From: Hephaestia sp. MAHUQ-44
GTDB lineage: Bacteria > Pseudomonadota > Alphaproteobacteria > Sphingomonadales > Sphingomonadaceae
Reading direction: 5' to 3'
Assembly: GCF_023806085.1 (NCBI RefSeq)
Contig: NZ_JAMSLX010000003.1
Location: forward strand, 239,662 to 303,661
Length of the DNA: 64,000 nucleotides
A program made the position numbers and the translations under genes. Position 1 is the stretch's first letter; each line of letters opens with the position of its first letter. Below, piece after piece: positions 1 to 10,717 of this stretch. The notes beneath the pieces were generated by a model. It was given only the letters and a program-made list of their open reading frames with translations. It did no database searches and was not told where the DNA came from.

Positions 1-822
1 GATTTCCTGAAGCAGAACATCTTCACCAAGCTCGATATGCACCCGATCAATCAGGATCTCGCCATCGGCAAGGGCTATCCGATCGGCTATCATCGCTACG
101 CGCTCGGCCCGCTGCGCCCCGAAAAGCCCGCCGCCGCCGGCTGGCTCTACGCCGCGGGCGAACTCGCGATGACCGCCAGCGATCTCGCCAAATGGAACAT
201 CGCGCGCATCAACCGCAGCCTGCTGTCGCCCGACGATTGGCAGGCGCAGGAAACCCCGGTTCGGCTCAGCGACGGCAAGGATACCGGCTACGGCCTCGGG
301 GTGAGCATCGGCGAAAAGAACGGCCATCTTTATATCGAGCATAGCGGCGAGGCGGTCGGCTTTCTGTCGGAAAACATCGTCTTTCCCAAGGACAAGGCCG
401 CGGTCACGGTGTTCGTGAACAGCGATTTCTCGAACGCCTTCGCCACGATCGCGCAAGGGATCGTCGCCACTGCTTTCCCCGCGATCGCCGCCGCCGCGCC
501 CGCCGCCGATGAAACCGCGAAAACCGCGCAGGCACGCGCGATCTACGATCAACTCGTCCACGGCAGCCTCGATCGCGCGGCGCTGACCGAAAACGCCAAT
601 TACTATTTCACGCCGCAAGCGCTCGCCGACTACAAGACCAGCCTCGCCGCGCTGGGGGAGCCCATCGCCTTCGCGCCGCGCGGCGGCCCCAAATTACGCG
701 GCGGCTTCGTCTATCGCGGCTATCTCGTCACCTATCGCGACCGCAAAGTGTCGGTCAGCACCTATGCCGAACCCGGCGAAAACGGGCGATACGAGCAATT
801 CCTCGTCGCCCCCATAAGTTAG
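1..822 (+). CDS. Serine hydrolase (class C beta-lactamase family), 5' truncated
   Basis: The frame is open from base 1 to TAG at 820-822, so only the C-terminal ~273 residues are present. They match the second half of the beta-lactamase/D-alanyl-D-alanine carboxypeptidase-like serine hydrolase fold: a YAAGELAMTASDLAKW stretch typical of these proteins, then GYGLGV and an H-S-G triad (HSGEAVGF) at the usual K/H-T/S-G position. A ~110-residue tail that looks like a lipocalin-type or DUF extension follows. The catalytic SxxK and YxN motifs would lie upstream, outside the window. The stop is 12 bases before the aminopeptidase start, which suggests cotranscription. Substrate cannot be inferred. 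Confidence 0.75.
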   Translation, partial: DFLKQNIFTKLDMHPINQDLAIGKGYPIGYHRYALGPLRPEKPAAAGWLYAAGELAMTASDLAKWNIARINRSLLSPDDWQAQETPVRLSDGKDTGYGLGVSIGEKNGHLYIEHSGEAVGFLSENIVFPKDKAAVTVFVNSDFSNAFATIAQGIVATAFPAIAAAAPAADETAKTAQARAIYDQLVHGSLDRAALTENANYYFTPQALADYKTSLAALGEPIAFAPRGGPKLRGGFVYRGYLVTYRDRKVSVSTYAEPGENGRYEQFLVAPIS

Positions 823-834
823 AGTCCCGATACG

Positions 835-2220
<1,386 letters not shown>

Positions 2221-2297
2221 GCCTGGCCGCCCGCGCGCGGCGATACGTCATCCGGTGGGGGGATTGCGCGCCTGTCCCGGCAGGCCGATAAGGCCGC

Positions 2298-2972
2298 ATG
2301 ACTCCTCCCCCAGAAAATCAGGCGCTCGCACGCATTCAACAGAATGTTCTGGCGCGGTCGGAACGCCGTCTGCTCACCTGGCTGTGCGCGCACCTGCCGG
2401 CCTGGGTGACCCCCGACAAGCTGACCTCGATCGGCATGGTGGGCGCGGTCGCCATCTTCCTCGGCTATGCGCTCAGCACCTTCGCGCCCGAATGGCTGTT
2501 CCTCGCGCTCGGCGGTTATGTCGTCCAGTGGCTCGGCGATTCGCTCGACGGCAGCCTCGCGCGCTTCCGCCATATCGAGCGCCCTTCCTACGGCTATTTC
2601 ATCGATCATAGCTGCGATGGCCTTGCGGTGCTGCTGATCCTCGCGGGCATGGGCCTCAGCCCCTTCGTGACGATGGACATCGCGCTGATCGCGCTCGCGG
2701 GCTATCTCCTGCTCTCGATCCACGCCTTCCTCTCGGCGCGGGTGATGGGCGAACTCAAACTCTCCTATCTCGCCGCCGGCCCCACCGAGTTGCGCGTGCT
2801 GCTCATCACCCTCACGATCGTGATGTACGTCCAGGGCAAGGCTGCCGGCGTGCTCGGCGATTATTCGGGCTACGACCTCTTGATCGGCGGCGTCGGCACG
2901 GTGCTGATCGGGCTGTTCGTCTACCAGACCATTTCCACCGGCCGCCACCTCGCCAACCTCGACCGCCGCTGA
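2298..2972 (+). CDS. CDP-alcohol phosphatidyltransferase family membrane protein
   Basis: This 224-residue integral membrane enzyme moves a phosphatidyl group from a CDP-alcohol to an acceptor alcohol in phospholipid synthesis. The family signature D-x2-D-G-x2-A-R-x8/9-G-x3-D-x3-D is complete between about residues 80 and 107 (DSLDGSLAR, then G-YFI-D-HSC-D). The rest is hydrophobic, with about six membrane segments, as usual for the family. The acceptor (glycerol phosphate, serine or inositol phosphate) cannot be told from the motif. It is followed by a hairpin repeat and the convergent tpiA. Confidence 0.9.
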   Translation: MTPPPENQALARIQQNVLARSERRLLTWLCAHLPAWVTPDKLTSIGMVGAVAIFLGYALSTFAPEWLFLALGGYVVQWLGDSLDGSLARFRHIERPSYGYFIDHSCDGLAVLLILAGMGLSPFVTMDIALIALAGYLLLSIHAFLSARVMGELKLSYLAAGPTELRVLLITLTIVMYVQGKAAGVLGDYSGYDLLIGGVGTVLIGLFVYQTISTGRHLANLDRR

Positions 2973-3020
2973 GGCCACCCACGCCCCTCATCCGGCGCAA
3001 CTGTCACCCGTCCCCCGTTT

Positions 3021-3047
3021 CGTCACCCCAGCGAAGGCTGGGGTCTA
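3021..3047. repeat. Short GC-rich hairpin between convergent genes
   Basis: A perfect 7-base stem CCCCAGC/GCTGGGG with a GAAG loop lies between the convergent phosphatidyltransferase and tpiA genes, in the context GTCACCCC...GGGGTCT. The same short palindrome type is common between genes in alphaproteobacteria (recalled knowledge). It could act as a bidirectional terminator, but no T-run follows. Confidence 0.55.
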
Positions 3048-3114
3048 TCTCTCCAGCACGGCAGCCTGTTCGCTTGCGGATGCGGATGGAGTCATGGCGT
3101 CGGGCGCGCCCTCG

Positions 3115-3870
3115 TTACCCCGCGCCACACCCCGCCGCTGCCTCGATGATCGGCACGAATTTCGCCGCCGTCAGGCTCGCGCCGCCGACCAGCGCGCCAT
3201 CGACATCGGGCGCCGACAGGATCGCCCCGGCGTTCGCCCCCGTCACCGATCCGCCATAGAGGATGCGGATGCCCTGTGCCTCGTCGCCCACCAATTGCCT
3301 GAGCTTGGCGCGCGCGATCGCGTGGATCGAGGAGATTTCGTCGAGCGTCGGCGTGCGCCCCGTCCCGATCGCCCAGCGCGGTTCATAGGCCAGCGTGAAC
3401 CAGCGCGCCGCCGCGTCATCGGGCACCGATTTCTCGATCTGCGCCTGCACCACGCGCTCGGCGCGGCCGGCGTCGCGCTCGGCCTCGGTCTCGCCGCAGC
3501 ACAGGATGACGTTCAGCCCGTGACGGTGCGCGGCCGCGGCCTTGCCCCACGCGTCCTGGCTGGTCTCGTTCTGGTCGCCGCGACGTTCGCTATGGCCGAC
3601 AATCACCACGCGCGCGCCGGCTTCGGCCAGCATCGGTGCGGCGACGCAGCCGGTATGCGCGCCCCAATCGGCATCGTGGCAATCCTGCGCGCCGATCGGC
3701 AGCCCCGGCGCCACCCGCGCCGCCGCCTCGATCAGCGTGAACGGCACGCACATCGCGACATCGACCCCGTCGTGCTGTGCCGCCGCCGCCGCGATTCGTT
3801 CGATCTCGGGCAGGTCCGCGCGCAGCCCGTTCATCTTCCAGTTCGCTGCCACAAATTTACGCCGCGTCAT
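3115..3870 (-). CDS. tpiA: Triosephosphate isomerase
   Basis: This 251-residue glycolytic TIM barrel interconverts dihydroxyacetone phosphate and glyceraldehyde 3-phosphate. All active-site signatures are visible: the catalytic lysine in ANWKMN (residues 9-14), the catalytic histidine in IVGHSERR (~residue 94), the catalytic glutamate in LAYEPRWAIGTG (~165), and the phosphate-binding YGGSV near residue 205. Length is standard. It is transcribed divergently from the PpiD-like gene across a 114-base gap that must hold both promoters, and convergently with the phosphatidyltransferase gene. Confidence 0.97.
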   Translation of the reverse strand: MTRRKFVAANWKMNGLRADLPEIERIAAAAAQHDGVDVAMCVPFTLIEAAARVAPGLPIGAQDCHDADWGAHTGCVAAPMLAEAGARVVIVGHSERRGDQNETSQDAWGKAAAAHRHGLNVILCCGETEAERDAGRAERVVQAQIEKSVPDDAAARWFTLAYEPRWAIGTGRTPTLDEISSIHAIARAKLRQLVGDEAQGIRILYGGSVTGANAGAILSAPDVDGALVGGASLTAAKFVPIIEAAAGCGAG

Positions 3871-3984
3871 TCATTACCCTCCCATTTGCGACGGCTCTAA
3901 CAAGGCGGGCCACGCACGCAAGCTTGAAGCGCGCCTGCTCCCCCCGTAAAGCGGCCCTTTCGCTTCTCCAACGATCGGTCACGC

Positions 3985-5928
3985 ATGCTCGGCATCATCC
4001 GCAAAATCACCGGCTCCAAGATCGGCCTCGTGATCACGTTCATCGTGCTGGGCGTGATCGCGATCGCCTTTGCGGCGGGTGATATGATGGGGATCACCCC
4101 CAGCTCCAGCGGGATCGCCCCCACCACGGTTGCCACCGTGGGCGGCACCAGTATCGACGAAACCGCGCTGCGCGACGGGGTGCAGCAGGATCTGCAGAAT
4201 TATCGCCAGCAGCAGCCGCAGCTCGATATCACCACCTTCGTTGCCGGCGGCGGGATCGAGGGCGCGCTCTCGCGGCTGATCGACGGCGTGGCGTTCAGCC
4301 AATTCGCCGAAGATCAGGGGATGCGCGTGAGCAAGCGCCTCGTCGACGGCCAGATCGCGAGCATCCCCGCGCTGCAGGGCCCCGACGGCAAGTTCAGCCT
4401 CGAAATCTACAAGAACGTGCTCGCGCAGCAGCGGCTGACCGACGCGGCGCTGCGCGCGGATATGACGCGCGAGATCATCACCCGTCAGTTGATCGTGCCC
4501 ACGGTCGGCGCCACGCAGGTGCCGATGCAGGTCGCCCTGCCCTATGCCGCGCTGCTGCTCGAAAAGCGGCAGGGTCATGTCGGCTTCGTCCCCACCAGCG
4601 CGGCGCCCGCCGGCAAGGCGCCCACCGATGCCGAGATCGCAACCTTCTACGGCCATGAAAGCGCGCGCTACACCGTGCCCGAACGCCGGGTGATGCATTA
4701 TGCCATCGTCACGTCCGATCGCGTCGCCGATGCCGCCAAGCCGACCGATGCCGACATCAGCAAGGCCTATGAGGAGCACAAAGACCGCTTCGCCGCGAAG
4801 GAAACGCGCACGCTGAAGCAGGTCATCGTCGCCGATCGCGCCGCTGCCGATGCGCTCGCCAAAAGCGTTACGGCGGGCACCGCGATCGACGCCGCCGCGC
4901 GCGCAGCGGGGCTCGAAGCCTCGACGATCGCCGATGTCCAGAAACAGGATTATGCCAAACAGGCCTCGGCGGCGGCCGCAGACGCCGCCTTCGCCGCGGC
5001 ACAGGGGGCGGTGGTCGGCCCCGTCCAGACCCCGTTCGGTTTCGCGATCGCGCGCGTCGAAAAGGTGACCAGGGTTCCCGGCCAGACGCTCGCCGAGGCA
5101 CGCGCCACGCTCACCAGCGAAGTCGCCGCCGCCAAATTGCAGGAGGCGATGGCCGATCTGCGCGATTCGATCGACGAGTCGATCGTCGACGGCAGCACCT
5201 TCGCCGAGATCGCAGCGGACAAGAAACTCACCGCGCAAACCACGGCACCGCTGACCACCACCGGCGTCAACCCGCTCGATCCCGCCAGCACGCCCAACCC
5301 GGCGCTGGCACAGGTCGTCGCCGCGGGCTTCGACGCGCAGGAAGGCGATGCCCCGCAACTCGTCGCGGTGGGTCAGGACGGCAGCTTCGCACTCGTCACG
5401 CTCGACCGCGTCGTCGCCGCCGCCCCGCGCCCGCTGGCCGAGATTCGCGACCGCGTCGTCGCCGATTTCCAGGCCGATCGCGCGCGGACCGCCGTGCGCG
5501 GGATCGCAGCGGCGATCGTCGCCAAGGTCAACAAGGGCGAAAGCCTCGCCAAGGCGCTGGGTGAAGCCGGGGTCAAACTGCCCGCGCCCGAGCCGCTCAA
5601 CGCGACGCGCGCGCAGTTGCTTCAGAACCGCAACGGCGCCCCGCCGCCGCTCGCGCTGATGTTCGCGATGGCCGAAAAGAACGCGAAGCAGCTCGAAGCG
5701 CCCGGCGGTCAGGGCTTCTACATCGTCGTGCTCGACAAGATCGAACGCGTCGATCCCAAGGGGCATAACGACGTCATCTCCGCCGCACGCGCCGATCTGT
5801 CGCGTCAGGTCGGCGCCGAATATGCCGAGCAATTCGCCGAGGCGGTCCGCCGCCACGTCGGCGTCCAGCGCAACGCCAAGGCGATCGCCGACGTCCGCGC
5901 CGCGCTGACCGGCGAGGACGTCCAGTAA
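3985..5928 (+). CDS. ppiD: PpiD-like peptidylprolyl isomerase / SurA N-terminal domain protein
   Basis: A 647-residue membrane-anchored periplasmic foldase. A short cytoplasmic start (MLGIIRKITGSK) is followed by one transmembrane segment (~residues 12-33), a SurA_N-like chaperone domain (~45-170), and a degenerate parvulin PPIase domain around residues 240-360 (a stretch reading ERRVMHYAIV through GFAIARVEKV). A helical C-terminal region follows. This N-in, one-TM, chaperone-parvulin order is that of PpiD, which assists outer-membrane and periplasmic proteins as they leave the Sec translocon. Parvulin catalytic residues are poorly conserved, so it may act mainly as a chaperone. It precedes trpE, as is usual in sphingomonads. 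Confidence 0.85.
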   Translation: MLGIIRKITGSKIGLVITFIVLGVIAIAFAAGDMMGITPSSSGIAPTTVATVGGTSIDETALRDGVQQDLQNYRQQQPQLDITTFVAGGGIEGALSRLIDGVAFSQFAEDQGMRVSKRLVDGQIASIPALQGPDGKFSLEIYKNVLAQQRLTDAALRADMTREIITRQLIVPTVGATQVPMQVALPYAALLLEKRQGHVGFVPTSAAPAGKAPTDAEIATFYGHESARYTVPERRVMHYAIVTSDRVADAAKPTDADISKAYEEHKDRFAAKETRTLKQVIVADRAAADALAKSVTAGTAIDAAARAAGLEASTIADVQKQDYAKQASAAAADAAFAAAQGAVVGPVQTPFGFAIARVEKVTRVPGQTLAEARATLTSEVAAAKLQEAMADLRDSIDESIVDGSTFAEIAADKKLTAQTTAPLTTTGVNPLDPASTPNPALAQVVAAGFDAQEGDAPQLVAVGQDGSFALVTLDRVVAAAPRPLAEIRDRVVADFQADRARTAVRGIAAAIVAKVNKGESLAKALGEAGVKLPAPEPLNATRAQLLQNRNGAPPPLALMFAMAEKNAKQLEAPGGQGFYIVVLDKIERVDPKGHNDVISAARADLSRQVGAEYAEQFAEAVRRHVGVQRNAKAIADVRAALTGEDVQ

Positions 5929-5952
5929 CCGGGCGCCAGCCCTTCACCCGAT

Positions 5953-6037
5953 CCGTTCGCCCTGAGCTTGTCGAAGGGCCGTTCTTCTTGTCCGACGAAG
6001 GAAAAGCAGTGTTTCGACACGCTCAGCACGAACGGGG
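5953..6037. repeat. Dispersed intergenic inverted repeat, copy 1
   Basis: The left arm reads CCGTTCGCCCTGAGCTTGTC and continues to GAAGGGCCGTTCTT. The right arm (from 6009) is its imperfect reverse complement, TTCGACACGCTCAGCACGAA, ending in CGGG. The ~85-base unit fills the ppiD-trpE spacer. The same left arm recurs at 7619 and 17377. It can form a long imperfect hairpin and may end ppiD transcription. It belongs to a repeat type commonly seen between sphingomonad genes (recalled). Confidence 0.75.
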
Positions 6038-6082
6038 AATGAATGATCACGCTCGAACGGGCCGTGACATGAGCCCGCGGCC

Positions 6083-7588
6083 ATGATCGACGGCACCGCC
6101 GCTGCCAGCGTTGCGCTTGCCGCCGGCCGCCCCGCGCTGGTCTGGCAGCGCACGATCGAGGATCGCCAGACCCCGGTCGCGGCGGCGCTCAAGCTGATCG
6201 AGCCGGGGCGCGGCGATTTCCTGCTCGAATCAGTCGAAGGCGGCGCGGTGCGTGGCCGCTACAGCCTCTTGGGGCTCGCCCCCGATCTGGTGTTCCGCGC
6301 CGCCGGCAACCAGGCCGCGATCAACCCGCGCTGGCTCTCCGATCGCGACGCTTTCGCGCCCTGCGCCGAGCCGACGCTCGATGCGTTGCGCGCGCTCGTC
6401 GCCGCGTGTCGGATGGACGTTCCCGCCGCATTGCCGCCCGCGCTGGCGTGCCTCGTCGGGTATTTCGGCTACGAAACCTTCGGGCTGGTCGAGGATCTGC
6501 CGCGTCCTGCCGCCGATCCGCTCGGCCTGCCCGACATGATGTTCGTGCGCCCGACGGTGATCCTGATCTTCGACCGGCTGAGCGACGCGCTGTTCACCGT
6601 CGCGCCCGTCTGGCCCGAAGCGGGGCGCGACGCGGACGCGCTGATCGCCGCCGCGCGCGATCGGATCGAGGCTGCGCAGCACCGCCTCGCCGCCACCGCG
6701 CTGCCGCCACCCGCGCGCGCCGAGGCGATAGCGGTCGATCTCGCGCCGCAGCTTCCCCCCGGTCGCTATGCCGAGATGGTCGCCGCCGCGCAGGACTATA
6801 TCGTCGCCGGCGACATCTTTCAGGTCGTGCTCGCGCAGCGCTTCACCGTCCCTTTCACGCTGCCGCCGTTCGAGCTGTACCGCGCGCTGCGCCGCGTGAA
6901 CCCCTCGCCGTTCCTCTATCACCTCGATCTGCCCGGCTTCGCGCTGACGGGATCGAGCCCCGAGATTCTGGTGCGCGTGCGCGACGGCGAGATCACGATC
7001 CGCCCGATCGCAGGCACCCGCCCCAGAGGGAAAACCGCCCATGAGGACGAGGCCAACCGTATCAGCCTGCTCGCCGATCCCAAGGAACGCGCCGAACATC
7101 TGATGCTGCTCGATCTCGGCCGCAACGATGTCGGCCGCGTGGCGGAAGCGGGCAGCGTGCGCGTCACCGACAGCTATGGCATCGAATTTTACAGCCACGT
7201 CATGCACATCGTCTCGAACGTCGTCGGGCGGCTCGATCCGGCGAAGGATGCGCTCGACGCGCTGTTCGCCGGCTTCCCCGCGGGCACCGTCTCGGGCGCG
7301 CCCAAGGTCCGCGCGTGCCAGATCATCGCCGAGCTCGAACCCGAGGTACGCGGCGCCTATGCCGGCGGCGTCGGCTATTTCTCGCCCGACGGGTCGATGG
7401 ATTCGTGCATCGTGCTCAGAACCGCGATCGTGAAGGACGGCGTGATGCACGTTCAGGCAGGCGCGGGGATCGTCGCCGATAGCGACCCGGCCTATGAGCA
7501 ACGCGAATGCCAGGCCAAGGCCGGCGCACTCCTCGCCGCTGCCCGCGAAGCGATCGCCAGGGCCGGCGAACCCGGCTTCGGGCAATAA
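6083..7588 (+). CDS. trpE: Anthranilate synthase component I
   Basis: This 501-residue subunit converts chorismate to anthranilate, using ammonia delivered by TrpG, as the first step of tryptophan synthesis. The N-terminal regulatory region has the LLES...SLLG pattern of tryptophan feedback binding (~residues 48-68). The C-terminal chorismate-binding domain carries RPIAGTRPRGKT, a run reading LLDLGRNDVGRV and FPAGTVSGAPKVRA, all diagnostic of TrpE. Length is standard. trpG lies 750 bases downstream, beyond a minus-strand gene, so trpE is not in the same transcript as trpGDC. No Trp-rich leader peptide is visible upstream. Confidence 0.97.
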   Translation: MIDGTAAASVALAAGRPALVWQRTIEDRQTPVAAALKLIEPGRGDFLLESVEGGAVRGRYSLLGLAPDLVFRAAGNQAAINPRWLSDRDAFAPCAEPTLDALRALVAACRMDVPAALPPALACLVGYFGYETFGLVEDLPRPAADPLGLPDMMFVRPTVILIFDRLSDALFTVAPVWPEAGRDADALIAAARDRIEAAQHRLAATALPPPARAEAIAVDLAPQLPPGRYAEMVAAAQDYIVAGDIFQVVLAQRFTVPFTLPPFELYRALRRVNPSPFLYHLDLPGFALTGSSPEILVRVRDGEITIRPIAGTRPRGKTAHEDEANRISLLADPKERAEHLMLLDLGRNDVGRVAEAGSVRVTDSYGIEFYSHVMHIVSNVVGRLDPAKDALDALFAGFPAGTVSGAPKVRACQIIAELEPEVRGAYAGGVGYFSPDGSMDSCIVLRTAIVKDGVMHVQAGAGIVADSDPAYEQRECQAKAGALLAAAREAIARAGEPGFGQ

Positions 7589-7618
7589 CGCCCGCACACG
7601 CTGCGGGTACTACCCACC

Positions 7619-7701
7619 ATTCGCCCTGAGCTTGTCGAAGGGCCGTTCTTCTTCTCTGTGCCGAAAGAAAGAACGGTGCTTGGGCAAGCTCAGCCCGAAC
7701 C
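7619..7701. repeat. Dispersed intergenic inverted repeat, copy 2
   Basis: The left arm TTCGCCCTGAGCTTGTCGAA continues to GGGCCGTTCTT. The right arm AAGAACGGTGCTTGGGCAAG continues to CTCAGCCCGAAC. The two arms are imperfect inverse complements that can form a long stem around an ~18-base loop. The unit lies between convergent trpE and the exported-protein gene and shares its left arm with the copies at 5953 and 17377. A small CCCGCA/TGCGGG hairpin at 7591-7607 precedes it. Confidence 0.75.
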
Positions 7702-7728
7702 GAAAGCGGCGCGCAACCAGCCCGCCCT

Positions 7729-8169
7729 TTAAGGAATCGATTCCTGCGCCCGCGCCCGTTCGCGCTTCTCGGCCGCCGCCGCGCGGCCTGCCTGCATGAA
7801 GCACCCGGTCTGCCCGCCGCTGCCAACCGGCGAACAGGTATCGGGCAGCCCGCCCGCGGTACGACTCACCTCGTCGACCACCTGCGCCTTGTTGACCCAG
7901 CTGTTCTTGGCCGGGGTGTAATGCGTCTCGCGCAATTCCTGCGGAATGCGGAATTGCTCGTTGGCATCGAGATGGCTGCACACCACCACTTCGCCTTCCT
8001 CGGCCTTGGGGCAAGCCTCATTGCCATAGACGGTGACGTTGCGGATTTTCTCGGGCGGCGTGCCTTGCTGGCCGTCGCCGGTCGGCGTCGCCTGCGGCGT
8101 TTCCTGCACCATCGCGAGCGCGGGCGCCGGGGCGGCGATCAACGCAATCAGCGCAAGCGAACCGAACAT
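7729..8169 (-). CDS. Small exported four-cysteine protein of unknown function
   Basis: A 146-residue protein starting at MFGSLALIALIAAPAPALA, a clear signal peptide. The ATG at 8169 is chosen because it has a strong Shine-Dalgarno sequence (AGGAG, six bases upstream); a frame extending upstream lacks one. The mature region holds four cysteines (about residues 53, 64, 111, 121), enough for two disulfides in the periplasm, plus a charged Ala/Arg/Glu-rich C-terminus. I do not recognise a named family. It sits on the opposite strand between trpE and trpG, converges on trpE and is divergent from trpG. Confidence 0.7.
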   Translation of the reverse strand: MFGSLALIALIAAPAPALAMVQETPQATPTGDGQQGTPPEKIRNVTVYGNEACPKAEEGEVVVCSHLDANEQFRIPQELRETHYTPAKNSWVNKAQVVDEVSRTAGGLPDTCSPVGSGGQTGCFMQAGRAAAAEKRERARAQESIP

Positions 8170-8338
8170 GGCAAACTCCTGACATCCCCAATATCCACCC
8201 GGCGTGATGACGTCGGGCTGAACAAGCCACATCTGGTGCGCCTTCACGGCCAAACCAAGGCATCGCGGCACAAAAAGCACGCGCCGTGCAAACCGGCCTG
8301 TGGTTGCGCTCGTCTGCGCATCGGCTATGGCGACGCGC

Positions 8339-8941
8339 ATGATCCTGGTCGTCGACAATTACGACAGCTTCACCTGGAACCTGGTCCATTATCTGATGGA
8401 ACTGGGTGTCGAGGTCCGCGTCGAACGCAACGATGCGCTCTCCGCCGCGCAGGCGCTTGCCACCGGCGCGCAGGCCTTCCTGATTTCGCCCGGCCCGTGC
8501 ACCCCCAGCCAGGCGGGCATCTCGCTCGATCTGGTCGCGGCGTGCGCCGAGGCGCAGCGGCCGTTGCTCGGCGTGTGCCTCGGCCATCAGGCGATCGGCC
8601 AGTATTTCGGCGGCAAGGTGGTGCGCGGCGGGCTGATGCACGGCAAGACCTCGCCCGTCAGCCATGACGGCACCGGGGTGTTCGCCGGCCTCCCCTCACC
8701 CTTCACCGCGACTCGCTACCATTCGCTGATCGTCGAGGACGTGCCCGCGGCGCTGCTTGCCAATGCCACCGCCGCCGACGCCTCGGTAATGGGGCTGCGC
8801 CACGCGACGCTGCCGATCCACGGTGTCCAGTTCCACCCCGAGAGCATCGCCACCGAGCACGGCCACGCGCTGCTCGCCAATTTCCTGAATATCGCGGGCA
8901 TCGCGCACACTCCTCTCCCTGCCGCGGGTGAAGGCAATTGA
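8339..8941 (+). CDS. trpG: Anthranilate synthase component II (glutamine amidotransferase)
   Basis: A 200-residue class I glutamine amidotransferase that supplies ammonia to TrpE. The start MILVVDNYDSFTWNLV is the conserved N-terminus; an in-frame ATG four codons earlier (8327) is possible, and neither has an obvious ribosome site. The nucleophile cysteine is in GVCLGHQAIG, and the His-Glu pair in HGVQFHPES completes the triad. Family members sometimes also serve p-aminobenzoate synthesis; the trpD neighbour favours TrpG. The TGA stop overlaps the TTG start of trpD by two bases. Confidence 0.95.
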   Translation: MILVVDNYDSFTWNLVHYLMELGVEVRVERNDALSAAQALATGAQAFLISPGPCTPSQAGISLDLVAACAEAQRPLLGVCLGHQAIGQYFGGKVVRGGLMHGKTSPVSHDGTGVFAGLPSPFTATRYHSLIVEDVPAALLANATAADASVMGLRHATLPIHGVQFHPESIATEHGHALLANFLNIAGIAHTPLPAAGEGN

Positions 8942-9933
8942 CCGGCGTCGTCGCGCTTCCCGATCCCGCCGCCCCGCTTCCCCGCGACGTCGCCGCGCAG
9001 GCGTTCGCCGACATCCTCGATGCGCGCGCCAGTGAAGACGACATCGCCAACTTCCTGATTCGCTTGAGCCAGCGCGGCGAGACCAGCACCGAAATCGCCG
9101 AGGCCGCGCGCGCGATGCGCGAACGCCTGCTGCCGATCGACGCGCCCGCCGGTGCGATCGACGTTTGCGGCACTGGCGGCGACGGCCACCACACGCTCAA
9201 CGTCTCGACCGCGGTCAGCCTCGTCGTCGCCGCCTGTGGCGTCCCCGTCGCCAAACACGGCAACCGCGCCGCCTCGTCCAAGGCCGGCGCCGCCGATACG
9301 CTCGAGGCACTGGGGCTCGACATGGAACGCGCCGGCACGCTGGCCGAAGCGACGCTCGCCGATCTCGGGATCGCCTTCCTGTTCGCCGCCAACCACCATC
9401 CGGCGATGAAACGGATCACCCCGATCCGCCGCCAGATCGGCCGCCGCACGATCTTCAATCTGATGGGCCCGCTTGCCAATCCCGCGCACGTCACGCGCCA
9501 GTTGATCGGCATCGCGCGTCCCGATTACGCCCCCCTCTATGCCGATGCGCTCGAACAGCTCGGCACCGAAGCCGCGCTCGTCGTCTCGGGCGAGGAAGGG
9601 CTCGACGAAGTCTCGGGCGCCGGCCCCACGGTCGCGGTCGCGGTCGGCAGCCTTGCGATGCCCGCGCTCATCACCCCCGACGATGCCGGGCTGCCGCGTC
9701 ATCCGATCGCCGCGATCCGTGGCGGCGATCCGGCGTATAACGCGCTCGCGCTGCGCCGCCTGCTCACCGGCGAACGCGGCGCCTATCGCGATGCGGTGCT
9801 GCTCAACGCGGCGGCCGCGCTCGTCGTCGCCGGGCAAGCCGCGACGCTCGTAGATGCCGTCCCCCTTGCCGCCGCGGCGCTCGACAGCGGCAGCGCCAAC
9901 TCCCTCCTCGATGCCTGGATTGCCTATTCATGA
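8938..9933 (+). CDS. trpD: Anthranilate phosphoribosyltransferase
   Basis: A 331-residue enzyme joining anthranilate to PRPP. The glycine-rich PRPP-binding motif [15 protein letters not shown] lies near residues 79-93, followed by [21 protein letters not shown] and the [20 protein letters not shown] active-site stretch. The initiation codon is TTG at 8938, embedded in the trpG stop (TTGA), which implies translational coupling. Its own stop overlaps the trpC start as ATGA, so trpG-trpD-trpC form one tightly coupled unit. Confidence 0.95.
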   Translation: MTGVVALPDPAAPLPRDVAAQAFADILDARASEDDIANFLIRLSQRGETSTEIAEAARAMRERLLPIDAPAGAIDVCGTGGDGHHTLNVSTAVSLVVAACGVPVAKHGNRAASSKAGAADTLEALGLDMERAGTLAEATLADLGIAFLFAANHHPAMKRITPIRRQIGRRTIFNLMGPLANPAHVTRQLIGIARPDYAPLYADALEQLGTEAALVVSGEEGLDEVSGAGPTVAVAVGSLAMPALITPDDAGLPRHPIAAIRGGDPAYNALALRRLLTGERGAYRDAVLLNAAAALVVAGQAATLVDAVPLAAAALDSGSANSLLDAWIAYS

Positions 9934-10715
9934 GCACGATGCTCGACAAAATCCTTGAAACCAAGCGTGCCGAGGTCGCCACCAGAATGGCAACGATTCC
10001 GGTCGCCGAGCTGAGCGCGCGCGCCGCGGCGCAAACGCCGCCGCGCGGTTTTCGTGCCGCGCTCGATGCGCGTCGCCGGACCGGCCATGCACTGATCGCA
10101 GAGATCAAAAAAGCAAGCCCGTCCAAGGGGCTAATCCGCGCTGATTTTAACCCTCCGGCTCATGCCATCGCCTACGAACAGGGCGGCGCCGCCTGCCTCT
10201 CGGTGCTCACCGACGAGCGCTGGTTTCAGGGCCATGAATCGTTCCTGATCGCCGCGCGCGCGGCCTGCGCACTGCCCGTGCTGCGCAAGGACTTCATGGT
10301 CGATCCGTGGCAGGTGCTCGAATCGCGCGCGATCGGCGCCGATGCGATCCTCATCATCGTCGCCGCGCTCGACGACGGGCAGATGGCCGAAATCGAGGCC
10401 GCCGCGATCGAGTGCGGAATGGATGTGCTGGTCGAGGTTCACGACGCCGACGAACTCGATCGCGCGGTCAAGCTCACGTCGCGCCTGATCGGCGTGAACA
10501 ACCGCAATCTCAAAACCTTCGATGTCGATCTTGATCGCACGGTCGAGCTTGCGCACCGGGCGCCCGCCGACGCGACCCTGGTCAGCGAAAGCGGCCTCTC
10601 GACCCGCGCCGATCTCGATGCGCTCGCCGGTCGCGGCATCAACTGCTTCCTGATCGGCGAGTCGCTGATGCGCCAGCCCGATATCGCCGCCGCCACGAAA
10701 GCGCTGGTCGGCTGA
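9930..10715 (+). CDS. trpC: Indole-3-glycerol-phosphate synthase
   Basis: A 261-residue TIM barrel that closes the ring of carboxyphenylamino-deoxyribulose phosphate in tryptophan synthesis. Visible signatures are the catalytic lysine region [14 protein letters not shown] (~residue 50), [25 protein letters not shown], the [12 protein letters not shown] strand, [13 protein letters not shown] [13 protein letters not shown], and the phosphate-binding [11 protein letters not shown]. It is a stand-alone TrpC, not fused to TrpF. It starts with an ATGA overlap on trpD and is followed two bases later by moaC. Confidence 0.96.
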   Translation: MSTMLDKILETKRAEVATRMATIPVAELSARAAAQTPPRGFRAALDARRRTGHALIAEIKKASPSKGLIRADFNPPAHAIAYEQGGAACLSVLTDERWFQGHESFLIAARAACALPVLRKDFMVDPWQVLESRAIGADAILIIVAALDDGQMAEIEAAAIECGMDVLVEVHDADELDRAVKLTSRLIGVNNRNLKTFDVDLDRTVELAHRAPADATLVSESGLSTRADLDALAGRGINCFLIGESLMRQPDIAAATKALVG

Positions 10716-10717
10716 CG

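Noticed and set aside
3979..5856. A 625-codon open frame antisense to the PpiD-like gene
   Set aside because: It mirrors the GC-rich codon pattern of the real gene, has no family motifs and is Arg/Gly/Asp-rich as expected of a shadow frame.
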